This document shows positions 37,216 through 48,234 of a stretch of DNA of 64,000 bases, in pieces. The translations under genes and the position numbers were made by a program. Position 1 is the first letter of the stretch, and each line of letters opens with the position of its first letter. The DNA comes from Flaccisagitta enflata. Its lineage: Eukaryota; Chaetognatha; Sagittoidea; Aphragmophora. The stretch spans positions 87,978,001-88,042,000 of the forward strand of contig OZ231127.1 of the NCBI GenBank assembly GCA_965153355.1, written 5' to 3'. The notes under the pieces are model-generated. The model was given only the letters and a program-made list of their open reading frames with translations, was not told the DNA's origin and did not search any database.

Positions 37216-37800
37216 CTATTTATAGTGAAAATGTTGCAACAAATCGGGGATCAAATCGGCATATTTGAGGAAAATTGGCTTCATCTTTCGCAATACGACC
37301 TGCTCCATTTCACTGAATAGATTTTGAAAACGAGCCATTCTTTTAGGATTCTTTTTAGCACTTTGATGTGATTTGTCAATGTCCAACGGAGCTTGACATG
37401 ATGGTTGACTGACATGCGGATTATTCATCAAATTGATCATACGTGCCAAAGACATCAATGTAAAAGAATTAGAGCTATTTTTTAACCAAGCCTTGATGTC
37501 ATTCTCTTGAAGAAATTGAGCCAATTGACAGGACTGCCAATCAATATCAATTGGCTCTCTTTCATCCGCACAACGAGTGGCATCTTTTCTTCGCAAGAAG
37601 TTTTCCGGAAGGAAGAAGTAGAAGGGCCATGAACCGCGTGTCATTTCTTGAGAGTCATCTTGCGATTGGATAGATTGCTGATCTTGATCCATGGCATCTA
37701 TTTGCCCACCATAGTGTTGAGTTAGTTCACCATGTTTGTATTTGATATGTTTGTCGAGCCTTACATAGAACTTGTTGCATTCTATACAATGGCCCTTCAT
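37216..37800 (-). CDS. ORF b: C2H2-finger protein of the palindrome unit (left arm), intact copy
   Basis: 194 codons beginning MKGHCIECNKFYVRLDKHIK and YKHG, a C-x2-C-x12-H-x4-H finger. The rest is rich in Gln/Asp/Ser, with DIDWQSCQLAQFLQENDIKAW and a C-terminal LKYADLIPDLLQHFHYK. No catalytic motif is visible. Its ATG overlaps the TGA of ORF a as ATGA, and ORF c starts about 50 bp after its stop, so the three look like one transcription unit. In the right arm the same ORF is broken by a Helentron-like insertion. Confidence 0.6.
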   Translation of the reverse strand: MKGHCIECNKFYVRLDKHIKYKHGELTQHYGGQIDAMDQDQQSIQSQDDSQEMTRGSWPFYFFLPENFLRRKDATRCADEREPIDIDWQSCQLAQFLQENDIKAWLKNSSNSFTLMSLARMINLMNNPHVSQPSCQAPLDIDKSHQSAKKNPKRMARFQNLFSEMEQVVLRKMKPIFLKYADLIPDLLQHFHYK

Positions 37801-37976
37801 GATTTTTGCTGTTTTTCCAAGTAAGAAACAAAAGTCTTCAAATGGGTAATTAGGGCAATTTCACAAGGTGTTGGCCTTTTGGCTTTCTTGCATGAATTGT
37901 TTCCGTGAATTCTGCGAATATGGCGGTCCAGACGAGCAAAATATTTATTTTCACAACGGGGGCAAGATCCTTTCAT
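37797..37976 (-). CDS. ORF a: small single-finger protein (left arm)
   Basis: 59 codons: MKGSCPRCENKYFARLDRHI with RRIHG, then a basic linker and LITHLKTFVSYLEKQQKS. The finger spacing matches that of ORF b, so a and b may be halves of a two-finger protein read by re-initiation or frameshift at the ATGA overlap. The frame stays open upstream through the minisatellite, but the first ATG after the TATA box is this one. Confidence 0.55.
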   Translation of the reverse strand: MKGSCPRCENKYFARLDRHIRRIHGNNSCKKAKRPTPCEIALITHLKTFVSYLEKQQKS

Positions 37977-38020
37977 GTTTTCTTCAAAATAGTGAATGTT
38001 AAAATTCTTAATGTTTGACC

Positions 38021-38028
38021 ATTTTATA
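38021..38028 (-). promoter_or_regulatory. TATA box of the left-arm unit
   Basis: TATAAAAT (minus strand) lies 45-52 bp upstream of the ORF a ATG, leaving room for a start site about 30 bp downstream. The mirror copy is at 39012-39019, making the centre of the palindrome a divergent promoter region. Confidence 0.6.
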
Positions 38029-38075
38029 CCCTGAAAAAAATTTGATGGGGCAATTGGTGCGCAATCCAAGGAAAA

Positions 38076-38990
38076 ATGGAAATATCCAGGGGAAAAATGG
38101 AAATATCCAGGGAAAAATGGAAATATCCAGGGAAAAATGGAAATATCCAGGGAAAAATGGAAATATCCAGGGAAAAATGGAAATATCCAGGGAAAAATGG
38201 AAATATCCAGGTGGAAAAGTGGAAATATCCACATGGAAAAATGGAAATATCCAGGTGGAAAAGTGGAAATATCCACATGGAAAAATGGAAATATCCAGGT
38301 GGAAAAGTGGAAATATCCAGGGAAAAGTGGAAATATCCAGGTGGAAAAGTGGAAATATCCAGTGGAAAAGTGGAAATATCCAGGTGGAAAAGTGGAAATA
38401 TCCAAGTGGAAAAGTGGAAATATCCAAGGGAAAAGTGGGAATATCCAAGGGAATAGTGGAAATAGTGGAATTATCCACTATTTCCACTTTTCCCTGGGAA
38501 AAGTAGGAAATATCCAGACGGGAAAAGTGGATGTTTCCACTTTTCCCTGGATATTTCCACTTTTCCCTGGATATTTCCACTTTTCCACCTGGATATTTCC
38601 ACTTTTCCATGTGGATATTTCCACTTTTCCACCTGGATATTTCCACTTTTCCACCTGGATATTTCCACTTTTCCATGTGGATATTTCCACTTTTTCACCT
38701 GGATATTTCCACTTTTCCACCTGGATATTTCCACTTTTCCACCTAGATATTTCCACTTTTCCATGTGGATATTTCCACTTTTCCACCTGGATATTTCCAT
38801 TTTTCCATGTGGATATTTCCACTTTTCCACCTGGATATTTCCATTTTTCCCTGGATATTTCCATTTCTCCCTGGATATTTCCATTTTTCCCTGGATATTT
38901 CCATTTTTCCCTGGATATTTCCATTTTTCCCTGGATATTTCCATTTTTCCTTGGATATTTCCATTTTTCCTTGGATTGCGCACCAATTGC
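38076..38990. repeat. Inverted minisatellite at the palindrome centre
   Basis: The left half is tandem copies of ggaaaaatggaaatatccag (20 bp) and a 22-bp variant gtggaaaagtggaaatatcc plus ag; the right half is the same array in the opposite orientation. The axis region contains an almost perfect stem at 38456-38487 (GTGGAAATAGTGGA, loop ATTA, and the complement). Long frames across it are repeat translations. Confidence 0.93.
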
Positions 38991-39011
38991 CCCATCAAAA
39001 TTTTTTCAGGG

Positions 39012-39019
39012 TATAAAAT
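39012..39019 (+). promoter_or_regulatory. TATA box of the right-arm unit
   Basis: TATAAAAT 45-52 bp before the ORF a ATG at 39064, identical in context to the left arm. Confidence 0.6.
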
Positions 39020-39063
39020 GGTCAAACATTAAGAATTTTAACATTCACTATTTTGAAGAAAAC

Positions 39064-39243
39064 ATGAAAGGATCTTGCCCCCGTTGTGAAAATAAATATT
39101 TTGCTCGTCTGGACCGCCATATTCGCAGAATTCACGGAAACAATTCATGCAAGAAAGCCAAAAGGCCAACACCTTGTGAAATTGCCCTAATTACCCATTT
39201 GAAGACTTTTGTTTCTTACTTGGAAAAACAGCAAAAATCATGA
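39064..39243 (+). CDS. ORF a: small single-finger protein (right arm)
   Basis: Same 59-codon ORF as 37797-37976, with the CPRC...H...H finger and the ATGA overlap with ORF b at 39240. The two copies read identically where I compared them. Confidence 0.55.
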   Translation: MKGSCPRCENKYFARLDRHIRRIHGNNSCKKAKRPTPCEIALITHLKTFVSYLEKQQKS

Positions 39244-40071
39244 AGGGCCATTGTATAGAATGCAACAAGTTCTATGTAAGGCTCGACAAACATATCAAAT
39301 ACAAACATGGTGAACTAACTCAACACTATGGTGGGCAAATAGATGCCATGGATCAAGATCAGCAATCTATCCAATCGCAAGATGACTCTCAAGAAATGAC
39401 ACGCGGTTCATGGCCCTTCTACTTCTTCCTTCCGGAAAACTTCTTGCGAAGAAAAGATGCCACTCGTTGTGCGGATGAAAGAGAGCCAATTGATATTGAT
39501 TGGCAGTCCTGTCAATTGGCTCAATTTCTTCAAGAGAATGACATCAAGGCTTGGTTAAACAAGGCCGGATACACGGCCAATCCGTAGTCGCTGCTGGTGG
39601 GCAGGGGCAGTAATGCGGGTGGGCAGGGGCAGTGTGTAAGTGGGCAGGGGCTGTATTGACGCCAGGCAGGAGCTGTGATGGTCAGAAATCCGTTTTTCAG
39701 TCGATTTCGCGTCATCAAAATTTTCGCGTTCCGGACGGACAGACAGACAGACAGACATTCAGACCAAGGGACACACCCTCTTATAGAGTCGCTAGGCAGC
39801 GACTAAAAATAGCTCTAATTCTTTTACATTGATGTCTTTGGCACGTATGATCAATTTGATGAATAATCTGCATGTCAGTCAACCATCATGTCAAGCTCCG
39901 TTGGACATTGACAAATCACATCAAAGTGCTAAAAAGAATCCTAAAAGAATGGCTCGTTTTCAAAATCTATTCAGTGAAATGGAGCAGGTCGTATTGCGAA
40001 AGATGAAGCCAATTTTCCTCAAATATGCCGATTTGATCCCCGATTTGTTGCAACATTTTCACTATAAATAG
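39240..40071 (+). pseudogene. ORF b, right-arm copy interrupted by a Helentron-like insertion
   Basis: The first part (to about 39559) matches the left-arm protein up to IKAWL. A 247-bp element follows (39560-39806), after which the remaining part resumes and ends HFHYK at 40071. The insertion brings in stop codons, so this copy cannot make the full protein. Confidence 0.8.
39560..39806 (+). mobile_element. Helentron/HINE-like element with known empty site (right arm only)
   Basis: CAAGGCCGGATACACGGCCA, subterminal GTAGTCGCTGC, four gggcaggggcagt-like phrases, a (GACA)n core, then ccctcttatagagtcgct and hairpin AGTCGCTAGGCAGCGACT ending CTAA. The left palindrome arm reads GGTT-AAAAAA-TAGC at this place; the filled site reads GGTT-AAA-element-AAA-TAGC if the element ends with CTAA. 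This fits insertion without target duplication, as in Helitrons/Helentrons, although the A tract leaves the exact break ambiguous. Confidence 0.85.
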
Positions 40072-40123
40072 GAGTGACATTACTCAAACGTCCATTTACA
40101 TCCAAGAACGTCCCACGAATAAA

Positions 40124-40762
40124 ATGCTACCAAAAAAGTCAGAGTGGAAAACAATGGATGATATTGAGGAGGAAGAGGAGGACGAGGATGAAACTGGAGA
40201 TGAAGAAAATGATAGTGAAGACTGTGGTTTAGATGATGGAGAAGAAAACAACCAACACAGAAAACAAACACTGGTCGACTTCATTGATGGAATGGTAGAT
40301 GATGAATGGTCTGGAAACATCAGCAATGATCTGGATTTGGTCAAAAAAGCTTTCACCAAATACCTTCTCAGCATTCAAATGGGCAAAACACCTCTCATCA
40401 AGGAATTTACACGTAAATATGAGAAAGAAATCAAGTTGATAAAACGTCACAAAGCAGCTGATGGAGTGGAAAAGAATGAAGATGAGATCCAAGAAGCGGC
40501 CTTTGAAACAACATTTGAATCCTTTGAACAACGATTAGAAGATGTGGTTCGCGAAATCTATCGACAGCATCAAATGGAAGAAGAGGAAAGCCAAGAGGAG
40601 GAAAACCCGGAAAATGCTAATGGACAAGCAGGAAATGGCCTACGGAAAAGAAAACGCAACAAGAAAAAAAATCATGTGTCCTACAGAGAGCAGAAAGTTC
40701 TTCGACCTTTGACGGAATTGGAGTTGTATCAATCTCGCCTTGGCATTACACCTAGCACTTAA
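40124..40762 (+). CDS. ORF c: acidic protein of the palindrome unit (right arm)
   Basis: 212 codons, near-identical to 36522-37163 (one fewer Glu in the acidic run, DCGL for DCGS). Open from ATG to TAA despite the insertion in ORF b just upstream. The same basic cluster and SRLGITPST C-terminus. Function unknown. Confidence 0.6.
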   Translation: MLPKKSEWKTMDDIEEEEEDEDETGDEENDSEDCGLDDGEENNQHRKQTLVDFIDGMVDDEWSGNISNDLDLVKKAFTKYLLSIQMGKTPLIKEFTRKYEKEIKLIKRHKAADGVEKNEDEIQEAAFETTFESFEQRLEDVVREIYRQHQMEEEESQEEENPENANGQAGNGLRKRKRNKKKNHVSYREQKVLRPLTELELYQSRLGITPST

Positions 40763-40766
40763 TAAA
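40761..40766 (+). terminator. AATAAA poly(A) signal overlapping the ORF c stop (right arm)
   Basis: The sequence cttaataaaactttca gives TAA stop and AATAAA sharing bases. The same arrangement is mirrored at 36518-36523 on the minus strand. It closes a unit of about 1.75 kb from the TATA box. Confidence 0.55.
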
Positions 40767-41091
40767 ACTTTCAAGCAAATTTCATTGTTAACTTTTTTGT
40801 AACTTTGTACCTTCATTGTCAAGATATAAGAATTTCATTATCTTTTGTTAATTGTTACTGCAACATAATATGAAATAAATAAGAATTTGTTTAATCGAAC
40901 CCTTTTTTTCGCCTTACTCATTTGTAAATGTAGATAAAACCCATAGCTATGTACTAAACACAGCAAAGAAGTTCGATCTGCCCAAAGCAAATTTTATTAC
41001 CCTATCAAAAAGGTGTCAAAACTGGAGAGTCTTTTGTTTTAGTCTTGAAGAACAGGATGCATCGGACTCACGATCTTTTTACGACATTATC

Positions 41092-41610
<519 letters not shown>

Positions 41611-42116
41611 TTAGAGATAAAGAGTTGGGTAGAAAAAGCAAGAGGGAGAAAAAGACATCCTTTTCCTTTCCCTCTATTAAAACAGTGGGAATACCCATAA
41701 TGGAATGTACCATTGCATTGCCTGGGCATTCCTTCACTGCTAACAATTAAGCAACAATTAGCCAACAAAAATCCTACCATTAGGCAACCATAAGTCAACA
41801 TTACAGAATTAGGTCACACAGGTCACAGGAATAAGGTCACATTAAGTAGGTCAAGGGCAATTAGGGGGTCATTAAGGGCAAATACCAAGGTCATTAAGGG
41901 CAATTAGCAAAGTCATTAATGAGGTCATTAATCAATTAATCAATGACCTAATTAGGTCACGGGGTCATTTGGGGCAATTAGCGGAGTCATTAAGGGCAAT
42001 TAGCAGAGTCATTAAGAACAATTAACAGGATCATTAATTAGGTCATTAACTAATTAGTTAATGACCTAATTAGGTCACGGGGTCAACTGTTTCAGGACAG
42101 ACCTTTTCCCATCTCT

Positions 42117-42510
42117 CAAATTGAGGTCATTAGCTCAATCCGTTTAGAAGCAGTATTGCTCCAAAGTTGATATTAGTTTGAGCAAAACATGGATTTCATT
42201 TATGCAACTTTGAAAGCTCATAACTTCCAAACGAATTGAGTAAATGACTTCAATTTGGGCTCATTTTAAAGAGCTGCATCTACTCTTTAAAATGAGCTCA
42301 AGTTGAGGTCATTAGCTCATTTCATGTAGAAGAAGCATTGCTCCAAAGTTAGTTTGAGCAAAACATGGATTTCATTCATGCAACTTTGAAAGCTCATATC
42401 TTCCAAACAAATTAAGCTAATGACCTCAACATGGGCTCATTTTAAAGAGCTGCATCTACTTTTCAAAATGAGCACAAGTTGAGGTCATAAGCTCAATTCG
42501 TTTAGAAGTA
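42117..42510. repeat. Subterminal repeats of the giant element, inner block
   Basis: Repeated units made of gggctcattttaaagagctg, a 5-8-bp loop, the complementary ctttaaaatgagcccaa, then ttgaggtcattagctcaat and cgtttagaa. Each is a potential hairpin. Related units fill 45280-45770. Confidence 0.8.
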
Positions 42511-42629
42511 GCATTGCTCCTAAATTGATGTCATTTTATATAGTATGTATTCACACATCAGTAATGTGTAGCGCAGATCAAAAGAACAAATGAATAAATA
42601 GGTAAGGACAGACGAGCCTCAATTACAAT

Positions 42630-43031
42630 TTACAAAAGAGCGAGGGTGTGGACGAGTGGGGTGTCATAAGAGACCATACATTTAGTCATAAACTTCTCGG
42701 TACGTTTTTCAGTCAACTCCTCCCAAGTTGGCCTACTCAATGCGTGTTGAAGAGCTGTGACACTCTCATTGTAGGAATAATGAAAGAGATTTCGAAAAAT
42801 CGAATTGTAGGCGACGTGAAGTTGCCGACAATCATCTCGATTGGCGACCAAGATTATCTCGATACCGTAGATCAGAATTGGTAGACAATGAGCCTCCAGT
42901 AATCGTAACATGACCATTTCATCTGGTTGTCCCTCGATGCGGATGATGGAGTTGAGAGCGCGATAGAATGAACAGAGTTTGTCTCTAACGCAGCGTGAGA
43001 ATTTGTCACCACTTTTCACCACCACCCCCAA
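42630..43031 (-). pseudogene. Fragment of a non-LTR retrotransposon ORF2 C-terminal region
   Basis: The frame reads FSRCVRDKLCSFYRALNSII, LEAHCLPILIYGIE and YNSIFRNLFHYSYNESV, matching the segment after the RT active site of many LINEs (C..R..FY.A.N.I, LL..YC.PILLY). Neither the RT core nor the endonuclease is present. Its upstream edge is next to the Helentron-like element at 43052. Confidence 0.7.
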
Positions 43032-43051
43032 ATAATTCCACGAGTTGACCC

Positions 43052-43172
43052 AGTTGCACGCATCTGTGCAACCTGCTTTGTCTGTCTGTCAAACTTTTTT
43101 TCTGCGTATACAGGTGGTTATCACTGCCCCTGCTCACCGGTACGCGACTATGGTGGCCATGTATCTGGCCTG
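43052..43172 (-). mobile_element. Degenerate Helentron/HINE-like element
   Basis: gttgcacgcatctgtgcaac is a hairpin; then ctgctttgtctgtctgtc, tcactgcccctgctcacc and acgcgacta, ending ggccatgtatctggcctgg. The 5' motif (AGTCGCG) no longer matches the hairpin arm, unlike in well-preserved copies. Confidence 0.55.
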
Positions 43173-43179
43173 GATAATA

Positions 43180-43673
43180 TCCACCCATTAGAGAAATCCC
43201 TCATGCCTCGGCGACTAGGAGCAGTATTACAAAAACAAGCCACTGAAACTATCCCCCTAAGAAGAAAATGAGACAAGGTTTCAGAAGTTTGTTTTTCAAT
43301 TTTACTTTAATCTTTTTTTTGAATTTTATCCAAATAATTCTCCAACAAAATATTTTAAAAATCTAATATAATTCTAAAACAAATTTTTGAAATTCTTATG
43401 TATTTCTAAAACAAATTATTACGAAATTCTTGAATGATTTAAAACAGAATATCACAAAATCCTAAAATAATTCTTTAAAAAAGACATTGTCAAATTTCAA
43501 AATCTAAATACGCAAGGAATTCACAATACAAAAGGCAACCAAGGCCAAAAATATGAAGAAACCGAGGCTAAAAATACAAAAAATAATCATTCATCATAGG
43601 TCTTCACTAATGCCACTTTTGTGCTCCGGCTCGGTAAGCGCTCAATTGCCCGCCCAACAACACTTGATATAGC
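43180..43673. other. AT-rich filler inside the giant element
   Basis: Rich in ttctaaaacaaatt-type short repeats near 43360-43460. No feature recognised. Confidence 0.4.
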
Positions 43674-44132
43674 CTAAAAATCATCCCCGTTTTTTGCGCT
43701 AAAATTTGAGTAATTGCTTGTCCGCTTAATCATCCTCTCAGTGCTATCATTTGAAATTGGCAGATCGTGAGCAAACTTATGAAAGCACTGATAGGCTGTA
43801 TTGTTTGACCAAGTAGACACTGGCTCGAGTGAATGACAGACATTTATTGTACAAGCAAAAATACCAGTACAAAGGGACGATATGGATTTAAACAGAGTCA
43901 AATCCCTTCCCCCCAGGTTCAAATAGTTTATAAGAGCATTGACACTGGCTCGCTCAGCCACTCGGTTTCGACTTGAAGGGCAACTAAAAAGTGCCACGAC
44001 TGTGGTCCCAATCTTGAAACTAAAGTGGTTGATTCAGTTAATGCATCCATCGTCACCGGTCCCTTGTGTAATCCATCTTTGGGAATAGCTTGGATTGCCT
44101 TTGAATTATGAAAATTGGATAGCGAAGCTAAG

Positions 44133-44249
<117 letters not shown>

Positions 44250-44574
44250 CGGCCGGACAGGCAAATTGACAGCCTCACCCATGCTAGCTGTGTATGTTCC
44301 TCGTCACTGATGAGTCTTGTGGCTATTGCCAACGGGGTCATCTCTTGGCAAGTATACCACAGATGATTTTGAAGTTTGGCAATGCAGGCGTCGACAAGTT
44401 TTGTTGAAAATGGCCGAAGAATCATCAGGTCTTTGTACAAGGAAAGTTGCCGTATCGCAGCATCAGCTCCACATGTCATGAGGAACCAAATCTTGACCAA
44501 CATGAGGGAAACAACGACGCTAATCCGTTCTAACACTGTAAATATCATCGATCAGGATGATCATTTGATTTTAC

Positions 44575-44680
44575 TAAGCTGGATAATTGTCTCATGCGGG
44601 AATGAGCAAAGTGAGCGAACCCGCGAATGGAGCAAGTGACCGGTGTGAGTGAACTAACATAGTGAGTGATTAAGACCAAC
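44575..44680. mobile_element. Remnant of hAT-like MITE family E
   Basis: gaatgagcaaagtgagcgaa, cccgcgaatggagcaagtga and gtgagtgaactaacatagtg correspond to the GAGCG-rich middle of family E, but neither TIR is preserved. Confidence 0.5.
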
Positions 44681-45099
44681 AAAAAGAAAACAATTAGGTT
44701 GAGAAGTGAGAACCTTTCCGTTCTTTCTTTGACAAGACGTTATATGGAATTTGACCTCCATACAGGTGTGCCTTCATACATGCAATGACGGCGACCATCC
44801 ATCTAGCTTTACTTATGGCACCAATGTTTTGGTTTAACTCGGCCATTTCCTCGGGCGGACACTTCCCGAACAAAGCCTAATTAGAGTATTTGACAAGTGG
44901 ATGAAATATACTTAGACTATGAATAAACGAAACCATTTGAATCTGGCAAAAAGTATCGTTTCATAGCTGAAGTACCAATGTCGTTCGAGCTAGAGCTTTG
45001 TAATCCCCTCGTAAAACAGACTGATCTTTGATAATTCTGAGACAACGTTCAGTAGGTCTGTCGTTGACACTCTGCTTTTGTGTGTAAGTGTATTTGTTT

Positions 45100-45108
45100 T
45101 ATGTGTGT

Positions 45109-45165
<57 letters not shown>

Positions 45166-45190
45166 CGTGCGTGTGTGTATGTGTATACGT
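45100..45190. repeat. (GT)n microsatellite
   Basis: About 70 bp of GT with GCGT and GTAT interruptions at its right end. Confidence 0.95.
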
Positions 45191-45279
45191 GTGTTGAGTG
45201 CTCACTCGCATCCATGTTTCAGAAGCAAATACTGGGTGACTGAGTTGCATGGGTGAAATCCAGGCTTAATGAAAACTTA

Positions 45280-45969
45280 CATCCACTTAAAGAGATAGCT
45301 GCTTCAATGCGAATTGAGCTAACAACCTCAACTTAAGCTTTTTTTCAAGAGCTGCGTCTTTTCTTCAAAATGAGCCCAAGTTGAGGTCTTTAGCTCAATT
45401 CATTTTGAAGTGATGAGCTTGCAAAGTTGCATGAGTGAAATCAATTTTTTGCTCAAACTTACATCATTTTTGGAACAATGCTGCGTCTTAACGGAATGAG
45501 CTAATGAACTCAACTTGGGCTCATTTCAAAGAGCTGTGTCTGTTCTTTAAAATGAGCCCAAGTTGAGGTCATTAGCTCAATTTGTTTAGAAAATATGAGC
45601 TTGCAAAGTTGCATGAGTGAAATCAATTATTTGCTCAAACTTACATCAACTTTGGAACAATGCTGCGTCTAAACGGATTAACTATTGACCTCAATTTGGG
45701 CTCATTTTGAAGAGCTGCGTCTGCCCTTTAAGATGAGCCCAAGTTGAGGTCATTTGCTCAATTCATTCAGAAAATATGAGCTAACAAATTTAGGGGTGTC
45801 TGACCCCTATATTTTCTGTTTTTTTCTTCATTTTTCTTCAACTACCGATGCTCCAATTCCGATGCCCTTGAGTTTCTGAGGGCTTTTTACTCTTTTTTGG
45901 TCATATTGGAAAGGAAAAAGCGCCTGGTGGGGATACTAAAGCCATTTTCTGCGCATTCCATGAGCGCTA
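45280..45969 (-). repeat. Right subterminal repeats and terminal inverted repeat of the giant element
   Basis: Several gctcatttt(g/a)aagagctg hairpin units with gaggtcattagctcaattcg and aaagttgcatgagtgaaatc phrases lead into the TIR proper (about 45680-45969), which ends gagcgcta before the ACTGTCAT duplication. Confidence 0.8.
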
Positions 45970-45977
45970 ACTGTCAT

Positions 45978-46252
45978 TATCCTGATATTGATAGAATTGC
46001 CGATGAAGAGAAAGAAGCCTAAATCTACCTGAAAAGAGTGTGAGTAAATGATGCAAAAGAGAATTCTGAAAATTTGGTCTAAAATTCCCATCGTTATTAA
46101 AGGCCAATGAAAATGGACGAAGCGACAGATATCAACGTCCACTGGACATCCAGTAATCTTTCTCAGAACTGTTGAATACAGATCTGCCCCAATCTGCCGT
46201 AACAATAACGGCGTTCGGTCTCTTAGAATCTCTCTCTCTACTCCCTCTCTCA
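45978..46252. other. Short non-repetitive spacer between two large elements
   Basis: A minus-strand frame covers it (45936-46253) but runs into the element end and shows no recognisable domain. Probably host DNA. Confidence 0.35.
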
Positions 46253-47093
46253 TACACTCTTTTTTTTAATAAGGACCTAGTTTATAAGAACGTCAAGGCT
46301 TCAAATAGCCCCAAAATTTAGAACATCTAAAGAACATACAAAGGCTTTGAATCTTGAGAAAAAATTTTGCTTGTAATGATATATAAAAAACATTAAGAAA
46401 ACACTTGAATTTTGATATAGTTTAGATCATATTTGATAATTTTTAGATAAATATCATAAAAATATCCCTAGACATTAATGATTGGTATTTGTTTTAATGA
46501 TATTTAACAGAAATATATTTAGTATAATGGAGAAATAGTATTTTATAAGGTTTCCTATATTCTATATAGCATAGATGTAACGAACTATTGATTTCAGAAA
46601 TCGACCAGGTCGAACGAATCATGGTCGAACCCCTCCCAAAAATCGCCCTAAAATCGACCAAAGGTCGATCTTTTTGCCAGTTGGCCCTTTTACCAAGTAA
46701 AATATCATTTGCTATCACAGCAACATGTTTCAGAAGCCACTCTATCAAAAGATAAGTTATCCACATTGTAGCCACTCATTGATATGAAAAAAGAAATAAG
46801 AGCCAGCTTATCAGGAGAGACAAGCTTTCATAGTTGAATTCTGTTTCAGAGCGTGGGTTCTGCAATTTTATATGTACTTTTATACATAACTATGGTAAAT
46901 AAAACCAGTCGCCCAAGGTCAATATCTGGTCAGCGACACCCGTTGCCCTGCTTTGTATGTTTGCGACTGTAGGTGATAGTAAGCAGGGCAGCGCCCCCAA
47001 AGGGAACGATATCCTGTAGAACACAGGGGGACTTCGTTCATCTGTTTGTTTGATCTTATATTTGGTGAGGCTGGGATTTAAGCCTGGAGGCTA

Positions 47094-47441
47094 CGTCTGT
47101 CAGAGTGCCCAGAAAACCCAAAATTGTACTTCGCCTGGCAAAAATATTTTTCCTTTGCAAAAATGCTTTCAAATGAGCCAATGCGCAATTTTCAAATCAA
47201 TCAGGAACCATCTTTAGGATGACTTTGAAGTTTCCATAGATCTGTATGAGAGAGACAAAATTTGCATAATAGAAAAATAGATTCCAATGATGATTCAATG
47301 TAATCTTCAACCTTACCCTAAAGATGGATCCCGATTGATTTGAAGGTCGTACAATGGCTCATTTGAAAGCATTTTTGCAAAGGAAAAATATTTTTGCCAG
47401 GCGAAGTACAATTTTGGCTTTTCTGGGCACTCTGACAGACG
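47094..47441. mobile_element. TA-flanked palindromic MITE family G, copy 1
   Basis: TIRs CGTCTGTCAGAGTGCCCAGA and complement, TA on both sides; inverted similarity extends almost to the middle (aatattttt(c/g)cctttgcaaa, caaatgagcca). 348 bp, non-coding. Confidence 0.88.
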
Positions 47442-47724
47442 TACTGGAGGCTGATATTAAAGCCTCATAGCTGAGATTTGAGCCTCAAGGCTGGGATTAG
47501 AGCCCAAGACTGGGATTTGAGCCTCAAGGCTGGGTATTGAGCCCCAAGGCTGGGATTGGAGCCCTGAGCCTGGGATTGGAGCCTCAAGGCTGGGATTGGA
47601 GCCTCAAGGCTGGGATTGGAGCCCCAAGGCTGGGATTTGAGACTTAAGGCTGGGATTTGAGATCCAAGGCTGAGATCTGAGCCCCAATGCTAGGATTTGA
47701 GCGTCTAGACTGGCATGTGAGCTA

Positions 47725-48072
47725 CGTCTGTCAGGGTGCCCAGAATAGCCAAAATTGAACTTTGCCTGGCAAAAATATTTTTCCTTTGCAAAGATGCTTT
47801 CAAATGAGCCATTGCACAACCTTCAAATCAATTGGGAACCATCTTTAGGGTGAGGTTAAAGTTTACATTGAATTATCATTGAAACCTATATTTCTTTTAT
47901 GCAAATTCTGTCTCTCTTTTACAAATCTATGGAAACTTCAGAGTCACCCTAAAGATGGTTCTCAATTGATTTGAAAGTTGCGCAATAGCTCATTTGAAAG
48001 CATTTTTGCAAAGGAAAAACAATTTTGCCAGGCGAAATTCAATTTCTGCTTTTCTGAGCACTCTGACAGACA
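47725..48072. mobile_element. TA-flanked palindromic MITE family G, copy 2
   Basis: Same length (348 bp) and layout as copy 1, starting CGTCTGTCAGGGTGCCCAGA and ending actctgacagaca, with TA on both sides. It is inserted in the same minisatellite about 280 bp away. Confidence 0.88.
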
Positions 48073-48234
48073 TAATGTGAGCCTTGAGGCTGGGGTAGGG
48101 GGACAAACAAATGAACGAACGAATGGACAAACAAAGTTTCCCTGTGTTATACAACTTATACAGGACATCGTCCCCTTTGGGGCCGCTGCGCAAAAAGCAA
48201 ACACTTTGTTTTGCTTAATTCTTCTTAACTATGG

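Larger units (their letters stand above)
46909..48191. mobile_element. Foldback element family C, copy 2, with a 20-bp minisatellite
   Basis: The left arm has gtcgcccaaggtcaatatct, gcagggcagcgcccccaaag and agaacacagggggacttcgt; the right arm has aacaaagtttccctgtgtta, tacaggacatcgtccccttt and ggggccgctgcgc. The interior is a minisatellite of ggctgggattggagcctcaa units (about 47450-47720, with remnants at 47065 and 48076), into which two 348-bp MITEs have inserted. Confidence 0.8.

Noticed and set aside
38008-38676. Repetitive frames such as YFHFSTWIFPLF on both strands
   Set aside because: Translations of the 20-22-bp inverted minisatellite. They join in frame to ORF a, but the TATA box and ATG near the finger argue for the short start.
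45936-46253. 105-codon minus-strand frame
   Set aside because: It spans the boundary of the giant element and the spacer, so it cannot be an ancestral gene; no domain.
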